Assembly (NCBI GenBank): GCA_021733645.1
Contig: JAHREJ010000001.1
Span: 1 to 64,000, forward strand
DNA length: 64,000 nt
Direction of reading: 5' to 3'
Source: Bacillus subtilis subsp. subtilis
GTDB taxonomy: Bacteria; Pseudomonadota; Gammaproteobacteria; Xanthomonadales; Xanthomonadaceae
Part shown: in pieces, positions 49,594 through 59,486 of the stretch
How the letters are laid out: each line of letters opens with the position of its first letter
Numbering within the stretch: position 1 is the stretch's first letter
Program-made: the position numbers and the translations under genes
The notes under the pieces: generated by a model
The model's database searches: none
Told to the model about the DNA's origin: nothing
What the model saw: the letters and a program-made list of their open reading frames with translations, nothing else

Positions 49594-50208
49594 ATGTCAA
49601 AGCCAGCCAAGCCCACCAAGCCCAGCAAGCCCAGCAGGAAATCCACTCCCGCCGTGGCCCCGCGCCAGGATCGTCCCAGCGGCATCAGCGATACCGCCAC
49701 CCTGCGCGCGCGTGCGCGCAAGGACATCGAGGACGGCGCGATCACCGCAACCTACAGCGCCGACCGCAAGGCGGTGATCAAGCTGTTGAACGATGCATTG
49801 GCCACCGAGTATGTGTGCGTGCTGCGTTACTACCGCCATTACTTCATGGCCAAGGGCATGCTGGCCGATTCGATCAAGGCCGAATTCCTCGAGCACGCGC
49901 AGCAGGAGCAGGCGCACGCCGGCAAACTGGCCGAGCGTATCGTGCAGCTGGGCGGTGAGCCGGACCTCAATCCGGACACCCTGACCCGGCGCTCGCACGC
50001 CCAATACAAGGAAGGCCGGGACCTGCGCGACATGGTCCGCGAGAACCTCATCGCCGAACGCATCGCCATCGACAGCTATCGGGAAATGATCAACTTCGTG
50101 GGCGACAAGGACACCACCACCAAACGCATCCTCGAAGAGATCCTGGCGCAGGAAGAGGAACACGCCGACGAGTTTGCCGACCTGCTGGAGGGGTGGATCG
50201 GCGAATAA
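49594..50208 (+). CDS. Ferritin-like protein with a Lys/Pro-rich N-terminal tail
   Basis: Ferritin/bacterioferritin-like four-helix protein of 204 residues. Helix motifs with metal ligands are ALATEYVCVLRYY, EFLEHAQQEQAHAGKLAE (E-x-x-H type) and EILAQEEEHADEF, consistent with a di-iron site. The first 28 residues are unlike typical bacterioferritins: MSKPAKPTKPSKPSRKSTPA, a repeated KPxKPSKP pattern that is strongly basic and unstructured. This recalls the DNA-binding tails of some Dps proteins. AAAGGA lies upstream of the ATG. It follows the peroxiredoxin gene and is probably co-expressed with it. Confidence 0.88.
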   Translation: MSKPAKPTKPSKPSRKSTPAVAPRQDRPSGISDTATLRARARKDIEDGAITATYSADRKAVIKLLNDALATEYVCVLRYYRHYFMAKGMLADSIKAEFLEHAQQEQAHAGKLAERIVQLGGEPDLNPDTLTRRSHAQYKEGRDLRDMVRENLIAERIAIDSYREMINFVGDKDTTTKRILEEILAQEEEHADEFADLLEGWIGE

Positions 50209-50270
50209 CCCCGCCCGCACACCGTCGGCATCCGGAACCGGTGGTGCCGGCCCAACTGTTTCTGCGCGGA

Positions 50271-50288
50271 GCCGGCCAGCGGCCGGCA
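50271..50288. repeat. SMAG-type palindrome between convergent genes
   Basis: GCCGGCCAGCGGCCGGC lies between the ferritin-like gene and pbpC. A diverged half (GTGGTGCCGGCC) is at about 50241. Confidence 0.7.
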
Positions 50289-50307
50289 CGACGATACCGC
50301 GCAGGCG

Positions 50308-52683
50308 TCAGCGCATTATGCGGAAGCGAACCTGCGTCCAGGCGCCATCGGACGCCAGCGCGGTGAGCGTGTGCTCGCCCACCTCCTCGAAATCGCGCTG
50401 GAACAAGCGCGCGCCTTCGGTGCGGGCAATCCAGCGCCCATCCAGCAGCCAGTCGATGCTGTGGTCGTTGCCGAGTGCACGCAGTTGCAGGCGCACGCCA
50501 TGTTCGGCATTGGGCGCGCGCGCCAGCGTGGCACGGTCGTTGAGTCCTTCGATATGCAGGCTGCCGCCGCTCTCGCGGCCGTCGTCGCTGCAGTCCGGCG
50601 ACAACGCCGGAAGCTGTGCGGCCTGCCGCTGCGCCTGCGGCAACCACGGCGACAGCAACGCGGGCCAGCGCGCGATCTCGCGCACCTCGGCCTGGTGCGG
50701 CAGGCGGCAGTCCGGCGACAGGCGCAGGCCGCTGCGCGCGTCCACCTCGAAGCGCTGCCGGCCCGGTTGCCACAGGCGCGCATCGCGTTCGGCGAAGGTG
50801 GGCGGCACCACGCCGTCCAGCACGAAGGCATCCAGGCGGCGCTGACACAAGGCATCGTCGGTGCGTTCGGCCAACTCGCCGGTGGGCCAGCAGATGGTTT
50901 CACGGCTCACGCTGGGCGGCATTGGCGCGCCACTGGCGTCACCGCTCTGCCGTGGCAGGCTGTCGACCACCTCGAACATCAGCGGCAAGGCCGTCACCGC
51001 CCCGTACTGGCCCGGCAACGGGGTCCCGTCGGGTCGCCCCACCCACACGCCCACGGTGTAATGCCGCGTACTGCCGATCGCCCAGGCGTCACGGTAGCCA
51101 TAACTGGTGCCGGTCTTCCAGGCCACGCGCGGGCGCCCGGTCACATCGAAGGTGCCACTGCCGTAGCCGGGGCGCGGATTGGATTCAAGCACTTCGCGGG
51201 TGATCCAGGCCGCGCCGGGCGACATCAACCGGCGTTCGATCACCGCATCCTCGGCGGTGTAGCGCACGCGTCCGGCGATTCCGTTGCGGTTGAACGCGGC
51301 GAACGCGCCGACCAAATCTTCCAGCCGCGCCCCGGTACCGCCCAGGATCAGCGACAGATTGGGCGCGCTGCCGCGCGGGAAACGCAGGTTGATGCCGGCA
51401 TGCGACAGCCGCGCGGCGAAACGCGCCGACCCGACCCGGTCCAGCAGGTCCACCGCCGGCACGTTCAGCGACAAGCGCAACGCGGTGGCCGAACTGACCG
51501 GGCCGTTGAAGGCCGCATCGAAATTGCCGGGCCGGTAGCCGCCAAACGCCTGCGGGGCATCCACCATCAGGCTTTCCGAATGGATCAGGCCGTCATCCAG
51601 CGCCATGCCGTACAGGAACGGCTTGAGCGTGGAGCCCGGCGAGCGCCACGCCTGCACCATGTCCACATGGCCCAGCCGCTGTTTGTCGCCGAAGGCCACT
51701 GAGCCGACATACGCGCGCGCCTCCAGGGTGCGGTTGTCGATGACCAGCAAGGCCGCCGAGGTACGTTCGGGCAGCTGTGAGAAATACGATGACACCCGTT
51801 CTTCCAGGGTGCGTTGCAGGCCGATGTCCAGGGTGCTTTCGATCCGCGCCGCGCGCGGTTGCGCCGAACGCAGCCGTTGCGCCAGCAATGCGGCATGCAG
51901 CGGTGGCTGCAATGCGCGGGTGACCACCGGCTCGATGCGGGCATCGTCCACGTCGTCGCGGCGCCAGACGCCCAGCGCGACCATGCGTTCCAGCACTTTG
52001 TCGCGCGCGCGTTGCGCCGCCTCCGGGTGACGGTCCGGGCGCAGCCGGCTGGGTGCCTGCGGCAGCACCGCCAGCAAGGCCGCTTCGGCCTGCGACAGGC
52101 GCGCGGCCGGTTTGCCCAGGTAGGCCCAGCTGGCGGCTTCCACGCCTTCGATGGTGCCGCCGTACGGCGCGCGCTCCAGGTACAGCGCCAGGATCTGCGC
52201 CTTGCTCAGGTGCACTTCCAGCTGCACCGCGCGCAGCATCTGCCGGGCCTTGCCCCACGGGGTGCGCGAATGCGGGTCCAGGATGCGCGCCACCTGCATG
52301 GTGAGCGTGGAACCGCCGGAGACGATCCGGCCCTGCAGCAGCCATTGCTTGCCGGCGCGCAGCAGCCCCCACGGGTTGATGCCCGGATGGCGCCAGAACC
52401 AGCGGTCCTCGTAATTGAGCAGTGCCTGCAGGTACAGCGGCGATACGCTGTCGGCGGAGGCCGGGTAGCGCCACACGCCATCGGCATCGGCGAACGCGCG
52501 CAACGGGGTGCCATCGCGGGCCACCACCAGCGTGCTGGTGTCGCGCAGCCTGGGCAGCGGCGGCGGGAACGCCAGGTCCAGCACCAGCAGCAGGGTCAGC
52601 AGCGCGGCAGTGCCCCAGCGCAGCGTGGGCAGCAGCCAACGCCGCGCCAGTGCCGCCGCGCGTTTGAGGGGAAATGACTTCAT
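50308..52683 (-). CDS. pbpC: Penicillin-binding protein 1C
   Basis: Bifunctional peptidoglycan synthase of 791 residues. An N-terminal membrane anchor (about 20-40) is followed by a GT51 glycosyltransferase with catalytic Glu92 (LNYEDRWFWRHPG) and STLTMQVAR. The transpeptidase has Ser351-x-x-Lys354 (SPGSTLKPFLYG) and KTGTSYGYRDAW. A C-terminal PBP1C-specific beta domain ends the protein. The ATG at 52683 gives MKSFPLKRAA. The gene follows the alpha-2-macroglobulin gene by 55 bp on the same strand, the widespread yfhM-pbpC pair, in which the macroglobulin is thought to trap proteases while PBP1C repairs the wall. Confidence 0.94.
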   Translation of the reverse strand: MKSFPLKRAAALARRWLLPTLRWGTAALLTLLLVLDLAFPPPLPRLRDTSTLVVARDGTPLRAFADADGVWRYPASADSVSPLYLQALLNYEDRWFWRHPGINPWGLLRAGKQWLLQGRIVSGGSTLTMQVARILDPHSRTPWGKARQMLRAVQLEVHLSKAQILALYLERAPYGGTIEGVEAASWAYLGKPAARLSQAEAALLAVLPQAPSRLRPDRHPEAAQRARDKVLERMVALGVWRRDDVDDARIEPVVTRALQPPLHAALLAQRLRSAQPRAARIESTLDIGLQRTLEERVSSYFSQLPERTSAALLVIDNRTLEARAYVGSVAFGDKQRLGHVDMVQAWRSPGSTLKPFLYGMALDDGLIHSESLMVDAPQAFGGYRPGNFDAAFNGPVSSATALRLSLNVPAVDLLDRVGSARFAARLSHAGINLRFPRGSAPNLSLILGGTGARLEDLVGAFAAFNRNGIAGRVRYTAEDAVIERRLMSPGAAWITREVLESNPRPGYGSGTFDVTGRPRVAWKTGTSYGYRDAWAIGSTRHYTVGVWVGRPDGTPLPGQYGAVTALPLMFEVVDSLPRQSGDASGAPMPPSVSRETICWPTGELAERTDDALCQRRLDAFVLDGVVPPTFAERDARLWQPGRQRFEVDARSGLRLSPDCRLPHQAEVREIARWPALLSPWLPQAQRQAAQLPALSPDCSDDGRESGGSLHIEGLNDRATLARAPNAEHGVRLQLRALGNDHSIDWLLDGRWIARTEGARLFQRDFEEVGEHTLTALASDGAWTQVRFRIMR

Positions 52684-52738
52684 CGGTTCGCCGACAGGTC
52701 GGTGCGGGCCATCGCGGTGGCGATGGCCCGCCACCGGG

Positions 52739-55700
52739 TCAGGGCTGGACCACGGTCAACGTGGTCGGGTAACTGCGACCCACCCCGCGCAGATCGGGGC
52801 GGTACATGTCTTCCACCAGCGGCGGCGGCACGGTGTAGGTGCCCGGGCTGACCGCACGCACCAGGTAGAACACCTTGGCGGTGCTGCCCTTGGACAGCTT
52901 CAACGCGGCCACGTAGCGGTCGTCGCGGAACTCCTCATGGCGCAGCGTGGCCGCATCGCCACGGTCGTTCACGTTGAGCCCGTCCACCACCACGTCGGCC
53001 CACTGCTTGGCATCGCCCAGGTTGAAGTTTTCAATCTCCAGGCCGGCCGGCAGCAGGTCGGTGAGCAGTGCATCGGGCATGTCCAGGTTCGGCGTGATGC
53101 TGACCCGTACGATCAGCGCCTCGCCTTCCTTGAGCGCACGCGGCGTCCACGGCTTGCCATCGGTGGTGTACCAGCTGCGCTCCACGCCCAGGTGGCGGTT
53201 GTCCGGCTCCGGTGCGGTGCGCGGAATACCGGCCACTTCCAGGCTGGCGAACATCGGCGGCTCGCCCTGCGGGCTGAAACGCACGCCCTTGGCCAGCGCG
53301 GCGTAGTCGAAGCTGCGCCCGAACATGCGGCGTGCGGCAATCGCTTCCACCTCACCACCGACGGCCAGCTCACCGGACACCAGCTTCTTCTGGTTGGCCG
53401 CCAGTGCCTTGCCCAGGCGCGCGATGGCCACCTGCTCCTGCGTGCTCAACCACATCCAGCCACTGTTGCGGCGGGCATCCAGCGCGCGCCCCAGGTCGAC
53501 CGCACGGGCGTCGTAGGCCGGCTTGGACAGCTTGCGCTCGTGCAGCAGCGCGATCATCAGTGCGTCATCGCGCACCGCACTGCCGTAGTCGCCGAAGTAC
53601 TGCGGACGCTCGCTGCTGGGCTTGGCGAAGCCGGCAGCGATCGCCGCATCACCGCGCTTGTGGTCGCCCTGCAGCGACAGCGCGATGCCCAGGTGGACCA
53701 GCGGCAGGCCGGTCAGCGCCTTGCTGCGTTCGTTGTCGTACAGCGCGCGCAGCGTGCCGAGCGGGGCGCGGTTGACGCGGGCCAGCACGTAACCGGAGTA
53801 AGCCTGGTTGGCGAACTTGAGGTTCTCGCGGCGGTCTTCGCCGTAGAACTGGTTGCCCCCGGAAAGCAGGTCTTCGCTGAGGCGGTTGAGCGCCTTCTGC
53901 AGCACGGTGTCGGGCACCGCGAAACCGGCTTCCTTGGCATCCAGCAGGAACTCGGTGATGTACGGGGTCAGCCACGGATTGACGTAGCCGTCGTCGCCCC
54001 ACATCGAGAAGTTGCCGTTGGCCACCTGCATCGAAGCCAGCCGGCCGAAGGCACCTTCCATCCGTTCGCGGCGGGCCTTGGCATCCAGGCCATCGGCACC
54101 GAGCATGGCCGAGGTCGCCTCGTCCAGCATCAGCGCGGCATAGCCTTTGCTGGTGGTCTGTTCGGCGCAGCCATAGGGGTACTTGAGCGCGCCATTGAGC
54201 GCGCTGGCGAACGGAATGGGCGGCAACGCGCTGACCAGCATGCGCGCGGTGACCGAATCGTCCATCAGCCCATCGGCCAACCCGGTACCCATCTCGACTG
54301 CGGCCAGCGGGTCCAGCGTGCGGGTCTGCGCACGCAGCACCTGCGGCCACGCCGCGCGCACCGGCAGGTCGTAGCGGCGGTCCACCTTGAAGCCGTTGCC
54401 CTCCACCCGCACCCGCACCTTGGCCACGGTGTAGCCCTCGCGCGCGGTCAGCGGGAAGCTCAAGGTGGTTTTGGCATCGGCCTTGAGCTGCAGGGTGCGG
54501 CTGGGTTCACCCAGTGCCAACGGACCGATGCCGTCGACCTGCACCTTGAACTCGCCCGGCGTGCCGGTGAAGTTCTGCACGTCCAGGGTGACGGTGCTGC
54601 GGTCGCCCGGCGCCATCACCCGCGGCATGCTGGCTTCGGCCAGGATCGGGGCGCGCACCACCGTTTCCACGTCGCGCTTGCCGTACTGGTCATCGGAATA
54701 GACCACTGCCGAAACCCGCAGCGTGCCGTTGAAGTCCGGCACTTTCAGCGCAATCCGCGCGATGCCCTTGGCATCGAGCTTCACCGGCCCGGAGAACAGG
54801 TCCACGGTCTGCACGCGTGCGGTGGGGCGTTTGGCCTGCGGCATCGCGGCCAGCGCCATGTCGCCACCGAACTTGAGCTTGCCGCTGCTGCCGTCGAAGC
54901 TTTCGATCACGCGGCTGTAGATGTCGTAGGCATCCACGCCCAGGCGCCGCTGCGCGAAGAAGTGACCCGCGGCATCGGGCACCGGGAAGCGGGTGATGTT
55001 GAGGATGCCCACGTCCACCGCGGACACGGTGACGTGGGCAACCTTGCCGGCCAGCTGCGGCGCACTCACCGTCACCGGCAGGCTCTGCTCGGGACGCATC
55101 TGTTTGGGCGCCGACAGGCCGACGGCGATCTGGCGTGCCTTGCGATCCATCGGCACGTGCACCACGCCCACCGCACGCGCGGGGGTGATCTTGCTGGGCG
55201 CACTGCCACCGCGGAACACCAGTGCGGTGATGTAGACGTCGTGACGTTCCCACTCGGCGGTGACGGGGATGTCGAAGGTGCTGCCCGGCTTGGCGTCGAT
55301 CTCCTGCACGTACAGCATCTTGTCGCTCTCCACCATCAAGATGCCCTTGCCGGCGTGCGGCGGGGTGACGGTGACGCGCACCTTGTCGCCGGTCTTGTAG
55401 CCGGTCTTGTCCAGCGCCAGCTTGACCTTGTCCGGGCGTGCATCCAGGCCGCGGTTGTCGTCGTTCCAGCTCCAGCCGGCGCGGAACGGATAGCGGCTGG
55501 TCAGTCCGGTGGACGGGTCGAACACGTCCAGCCGGTACTCGCCCCACTCCACCGGGAAATCGATCGCAGTGGCGGCCGTGCCAGCCTCGACGGTGCGGGT
55601 GTCCTTGTTCTCGAAGCGGCGGGTGAAGTCGTAATCCCAGCGGTTCTCGTTGAAGGTCCAGTGGTAGTCGCGCAGCTCGCGCACCAGGGTGACTTTCAGG

Positions 55701-57658
55701 CCCTTGGCCGGCTGCGGCTTGCCGGCCGCGTCCACGCGCATCAGTTCAAAGCGCGCGTTGCTGTTGGCATCGGCGCCATCGTCGGGGTTGAACAACGGGC
55801 GCACGCCCACCAGCACGGGGGCCGGCCACATCACCCGCTTCAAGGTGCGGGTGACGGTGCGGCCACCGGTTTCGTACACGCTGCCCGACACCACCACCGC
55901 AATCGGCGCGGTGGGCTTGACCTCCTCGGGCAAGGCCACGTCCTGGCGCAGCTTGCCGTCGGCCGGGAACGTGGTGTCGATGATGTCGCGCGCTTCGCGC
56001 GGCAGCGCAGTGGTCGGGTCGCCGAAGAAATAGCCCGGCAGCGATTCCACCGGTGATTGCTCGGCGGCCACGGCCAGACGTGCGGTGAAGCGGTTGCCAT
56101 CGGCCGGCGCGCCATACAGGTAAGCGGCATCGGCGATCAGCTTGAGCGGCTCGCCGGGCTTGAGGGTCTTCTGCGCGCTGTCCAGGTCCAGCTTCATGCG
56201 CTCGGGCAGGAACTCCTCGATGCGCAGGGTCATGCCCTGGATGGCTTCCTTGCTGGCCGGATTGGTGCGGAACTCCACCTGCCAACGGCCGGTCGGCGCT
56301 TCCACCGGAATCAGCTGCTCAAAACTCAGGTAGCCCTGTTCGCCCGGCTGCAGGCGGGTCTCGCGGAAGGTCTTGCCGTCGGGCTGCTTCAGGCGCAGGA
56401 ATACCGGTTGTGGTTTGACCGGCTTGCCATCGTTGTCGCGCAGCAGCGCCGACACCCGCACGGTTTCACCCGGACGGTAGAGGTCGCGGCCGGACCAGGC
56501 GAACACGTCGAACCAGGCGTTGTCACGCCCGGCCACCGCGAACTCGCTCAGGTCCAGCGCCGGCTGGTTGAACGGCAGCATCGAGGTGTCCCCGCCACTG
56601 CTGGCAATCAGCACGTGGCTGGCATCCAGGGTGTAATTCAGCAACGCATTGCCGTTGCCGTCGGTGGCGCCCTTGAGCACCACTTCGCCCTTGGCATCGA
56701 GGATGCGCAGGTCGATCTTCTTCAGCGCCGCGCCACTCTGCAGCGAGGCGGTGTGGACGAACAGCTTGTCCTGGTAGGCACGGGTATGCAGGCCGATGTC
56801 GCTGACAGTGAAGAAGGCGGTGTCGAACTCGCTGTCGAACGAACCGCTGCGCTTCATCACCGCAAAGTACAGGCCGGGCGCCTGCAGTTCCTTGATGTCC
56901 TGGGTGGGCAGGTAGGTCAGCACGCGCTCGTTCTGCTTGCCGCCCAGCACGAAGCGGTTGACGTACACCGGCTCGGCCAGCGTGGACATCGGGGTCTTGT
57001 CGCCGTACTCACTGTCCAGCTCCCAGCTGCCGCGACGTCCGCCGCGCTGGTACTGGCTGAAGAAGCTGGGCAGTTCCTTTTCGCGCACGCGCAGGAACTC
57101 CACGTCCACTTCCTGCACGTTCACCGACACCACCGGCAGGCCCCGGCTGTCCTTGGCCGGCAGCACGCTGCCCTGCGAGGCGAACCCGGCCACCGGCTTG
57201 AGTTCACCGGTGAACACTTTCTGGCTCAGTTCCTTGCCAAGCCGGCTGCCGTCGGCGGCCAGCAGGTCCGGCGACACGATCAGGGTGTATTCCTTGGCCG
57301 CCTCCACGAACGGGTAGCGCAGGGTCAGGCCGTCGTCGGACAGGGTCCAGCTGCTGTCTTCGGTGCCCACCTTCTCGGCGAAGCGGACCAGCTTGTCGAA
57401 GTCCTGGGTGCCGACCAGCGGGCGCGAGAATTCCAGCGCCAGCGACAGGCCATCGCTCTTCTGGTCGGGGAAGGCGCGTACCAGGGTGAATTCGGTCACC
57501 GCTTCGGCCTTGGCCGCGATCGGCGCACCGGAGGGCGTCGGCAGCTGGCCGCTGTCATTGCGCTTGCAGCCGCCAATCCCCAGCGCCAGGCCGGCGACCA
57601 GCGCCAGGCCCACGATTCCCTTCCAGCCCCACTGCCCGACTCGACTGCGGCTAGCCAT
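52739..57658 (-). CDS. Bacterial alpha-2-macroglobulin (YfhM type) lipoprotein
   Basis: Very large periplasmic lipoprotein of 1639 residues. The lipobox is LGIGGC with Cys31. Macroglobulin-like beta domains fill most of the protein, and a thioester domain carries Cys1164-Ala-Glu-Gln1167 (YPYGCAEQTTSKGY). The reactive Cys-Gln thioester is therefore retained, and it should covalently trap invading proteases, as shown for E. coli YfhM. Long stretches, such as PYITEFLLDAKEAGF, match the helical thioester domain. It is upstream of pbpC. The region before its start is a SMAG array rather than an obvious promoter. Confidence 0.95.
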   Translation of the reverse strand: MASRSRVGQWGWKGIVGLALVAGLALGIGGCKRNDSGQLPTPSGAPIAAKAEAVTEFTLVRAFPDQKSDGLSLALEFSRPLVGTQDFDKLVRFAEKVGTEDSSWTLSDDGLTLRYPFVEAAKEYTLIVSPDLLAADGSRLGKELSQKVFTGELKPVAGFASQGSVLPAKDSRGLPVVSVNVQEVDVEFLRVREKELPSFFSQYQRGGRRGSWELDSEYGDKTPMSTLAEPVYVNRFVLGGKQNERVLTYLPTQDIKELQAPGLYFAVMKRSGSFDSEFDTAFFTVSDIGLHTRAYQDKLFVHTASLQSGAALKKIDLRILDAKGEVVLKGATDGNGNALLNYTLDASHVLIASSGGDTSMLPFNQPALDLSEFAVAGRDNAWFDVFAWSGRDLYRPGETVRVSALLRDNDGKPVKPQPVFLRLKQPDGKTFRETRLQPGEQGYLSFEQLIPVEAPTGRWQVEFRTNPASKEAIQGMTLRIEEFLPERMKLDLDSAQKTLKPGEPLKLIADAAYLYGAPADGNRFTARLAVAAEQSPVESLPGYFFGDPTTALPREARDIIDTTFPADGKLRQDVALPEEVKPTAPIAVVVSGSVYETGGRTVTRTLKRVMWPAPVLVGVRPLFNPDDGADANSNARFELMRVDAAGKPQPAKGLKVTLVRELRDYHWTFNENRWDYDFTRRFENKDTRTVEAGTAATAIDFPVEWGEYRLDVFDPSTGLTSRYPFRAGWSWNDDNRGLDARPDKVKLALDKTGYKTGDKVRVTVTPPHAGKGILMVESDKMLYVQEIDAKPGSTFDIPVTAEWERHDVYITALVFRGGSAPSKITPARAVGVVHVPMDRKARQIAVGLSAPKQMRPEQSLPVTVSAPQLAGKVAHVTVSAVDVGILNITRFPVPDAAGHFFAQRRLGVDAYDIYSRVIESFDGSSGKLKFGGDMALAAMPQAKRPTARVQTVDLFSGPVKLDAKGIARIALKVPDFNGTLRVSAVVYSDDQYGKRDVETVVRAPILAEASMPRVMAPGDRSTVTLDVQNFTGTPGEFKVQVDGIGPLALGEPSRTLQLKADAKTTLSFPLTAREGYTVAKVRVRVEGNGFKVDRRYDLPVRAAWPQVLRAQTRTLDPLAAVEMGTGLADGLMDDSVTARMLVSALPPIPFASALNGALKYPYGCAEQTTSKGYAALMLDEATSAMLGADGLDAKARRERMEGAFGRLASMQVANGNFSMWGDDGYVNPWLTPYITEFLLDAKEAGFAVPDTVLQKALNRLSEDLLSGGNQFYGEDRRENLKFANQAYSGYVLARVNRAPLGTLRALYDNERSKALTGLPLVHLGIALSLQGDHKRGDAAIAAGFAKPSSERPQYFGDYGSAVRDDALMIALLHERKLSKPAYDARAVDLGRALDARRNSGWMWLSTQEQVAIARLGKALAANQKKLVSGELAVGGEVEAIAARRMFGRSFDYAALAKGVRFSPQGEPPMFASLEVAGIPRTAPEPDNRHLGVERSWYTTDGKPWTPRALKEGEALIVRVSITPNLDMPDALLTDLLPAGLEIENFNLGDAKQWADVVVDGLNVNDRGDAATLRHEEFRDDRYVAALKLSKGSTAKVFYLVRAVSPGTYTVPPPLVEDMYRPDLRGVGRSYPTTLTVVQP

Positions 57659-57743
57659 GATGTCGCTCCTTGATCAAGGCGGCCAGTATACGGGCCGCTC
57701 CGCCCCGGGCGGAGCACCCCTCGTACCGAGGCCCCACCCGACG

Positions 57744-58020
57744 GTAGTGCCGAGCCATGCTCGGCAACCGCCTGGTAGTGCCGAGCCATGCTCGGCAATC
57801 GCCCGGCAGCGCGGCACAACCGGCCGTCGTCCTGCGGCAGGCCCGCCGCCGAAAGCAGCCGAGCATGGCTCGGCTCTACACGATATCCATCCCGGCGAAA
57901 GCAGCCGAGCATGGCTCGGCTCTACACGATGTCCATCCCGGCGAAAGCAGCCGAGCATGGCTCGGCTCTACACGATGTCCACCCTGGCAAAAGCAGCCGA
58001 GCATGGCTTGGCGCTACGCT
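57744..58020. repeat. SMAG array: two forward copies and a 46-bp tandem of four
   Basis: Two GTAGTGCCGAGCCATGCTCG elements start at 57744 and 57775. Then four copies of a 46-bp unit, each with GCAGCCGAGCATGGCTCGGC, start at 57855, 57901, 57947 and 57993 in the opposite orientation; the last is cut short. Units differ by only a few bases. The last GTAG header, on the minus strand, includes the TAG stop of prpD. Confidence 0.9.
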
Positions 58021-59468
58021 ACGTACAGTCCCACGTAGTCATGCACCGGCATCGCCTCCAGCTTCACCGGGTCCAGCGAGGCGTCCAGGATGCGGCGCTG
58101 CTGCTGAGTGGGGAAGGTGGCGGCCAGGTGGGCGCGGAACTTGTCTTCCAGCAACGGAATGCCCTCGGTGCGGCGACGGGCATGGCCCAGCGGGTATTCG
58201 ACGACCGCCTCCAGCGTGCTGCCATCGTTGAACACCACCGCCAGCGCGTTGGCGATGCTGCGCTTGTCCGGGTCCAGGTAGTCGGCGGTGTAACGCGGCT
58301 CCTCGAGACAGGCGATCTTCGCGCGCAGCGGGTCGATGCGGGGGTCCGCCGCCACGTCGTCCTCATAGTCCTCGGCCACCAGGCGGCCGAAGATCAGTGC
58401 GATGGCCACCATGTACTGCACGCAGTGGTCGCGGTCGGCCGGGTTGTGCAGCGGGCCGGGCTTGTCGATGATGCGCAGGCACGCCTGCTGGGTACGCAGG
58501 GTGACGTGGGCGATGTCCTCGCTGCGCTTGCCGGCCGCACGCATTTGGCCGTGCACCTGCATCGCGGCCTCCACCGCGGTCTGCCCGTGGAACTCGGCCG
58601 GGTAGCTGATCTTGAACAGCACGTTTTCCATCACGTAACTGCCGTAGGGCCGCTGGAAGCGGAACGGCTGGCCGCCAAAGCTGACGTCGTAGAAGCCCCA
58701 GGTGGGCGCGGTCAGCGCGCTGGGATACCCCATCTCGCCAGCAGCCGCCATCAGCGCCAGGCGCACCCCGCGGCTGGTGGCATCACCGGCAGCCCAGCTC
58801 TTGCGCGAGCCGGTGTTGGGCGCATGCCGGTAGGTGCGCAACGCCTGCCCATCCACCCAGGCCAGCGAAACCGCATTGAGCATGCGCTCCCGGTCCAGCC
58901 CGAGCAGGTGCGACACCACGGCGGTGGTGGCCACCTTGACCAGTACCACATGGTCCAGCCCGACCCGGTTGAAGGCGTTTTCCAGCGCAAGGCAGCCCTG
59001 GATCTCGTGCGCCTTGACCATCGCCTCAAGCACGTCGCGCATCGTCAGCGGCGGGCGCCGCAGCGCGTCGGCATTGCGACTGAGCCAGTCGGCGGTGGCC
59101 AGGATGCCGCCGAGGTTGTCGGAGGGATGGCCCCATTCGGCGGCCAGCCAGGTGTCGTTGAAATCCAGCCAGCGCACCATCGCGCCGATGTTGAAGGCGC
59201 CCTGCACCGGGTCCAGCTCGAAGCGGGTGCCCGGCACCCGTGCGCCGTTGATGACCCGCGTACCCGGCACCAGCGGCCCCAGTAGTTTGCTGCAGGCCGG
59301 GAATGCCAGTGCCGCCAGCCCGCAGCCCAACGTATCGAGCAGGCAGTGCCGCGCGGTGGTGAACGCCAGCGCCGACTCCACCTTGTAGTGGCGCGTGTAG
59401 TCGACGATGTCGGCCATGACGGCATCCCACGGCGGCCGTTGGTTGGGGTTGCTGTCGTGACCGGACAT
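58014..59468 (-). CDS. prpD: 2-Methylcitrate dehydratase PrpD
   Basis: MmgE/PrpD-family enzyme of the methylcitrate cycle, which degrades propionyl-CoA; 484 residues. Conserved segments include [36 protein letters not shown] and [20 protein letters not shown]. In AcnD-containing operons PrpD is not essential for 2-methylcitrate dehydration, and its precise role is debated. It is 18 bp from prpF and is the last gene of the operon. The protein ends HDYVGLYVA, and the stop codon TAG belongs to a SMAG header, so the last codons may derive from the repeat. Confidence 0.95.
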   Translation of the reverse strand: MSGHDSNPNQRPPWDAVMADIVDYTRHYKVESALAFTTARHCLLDTLGCGLAALAFPACSKLLGPLVPGTRVINGARVPGTRFELDPVQGAFNIGAMVRWLDFNDTWLAAEWGHPSDNLGGILATADWLSRNADALRRPPLTMRDVLEAMVKAHEIQGCLALENAFNRVGLDHVVLVKVATTAVVSHLLGLDRERMLNAVSLAWVDGQALRTYRHAPNTGSRKSWAAGDATSRGVRLALMAAAGEMGYPSALTAPTWGFYDVSFGGQPFRFQRPYGSYVMENVLFKISYPAEFHGQTAVEAAMQVHGQMRAAGKRSEDIAHVTLRTQQACLRIIDKPGPLHNPADRDHCVQYMVAIALIFGRLVAEDYEDDVAADPRIDPLRAKIACLEEPRYTADYLDPDKRSIANALAVVFNDGSTLEAVVEYPLGHARRRTEGIPLLEDKFRAHLAATFPTQQQRRILDASLDPVKLEAMPVHDYVGLYVA

Positions 59469-59486
59469 CGTGACCTCCTGGTGGGT

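Noticed and set aside
52508-56056. A plus-strand open frame of 1182 codons
   Set aside because: It is antisense to pbpC and the alpha-2-macroglobulin gene, both of which have clear conserved motifs.
57855-58020. Possible CRISPR array (46-bp periodic repeats)
   Set aside because: The repeated unit fills the whole period with no unique spacers, each unit is a SMAG palindrome, and there are no cas genes.
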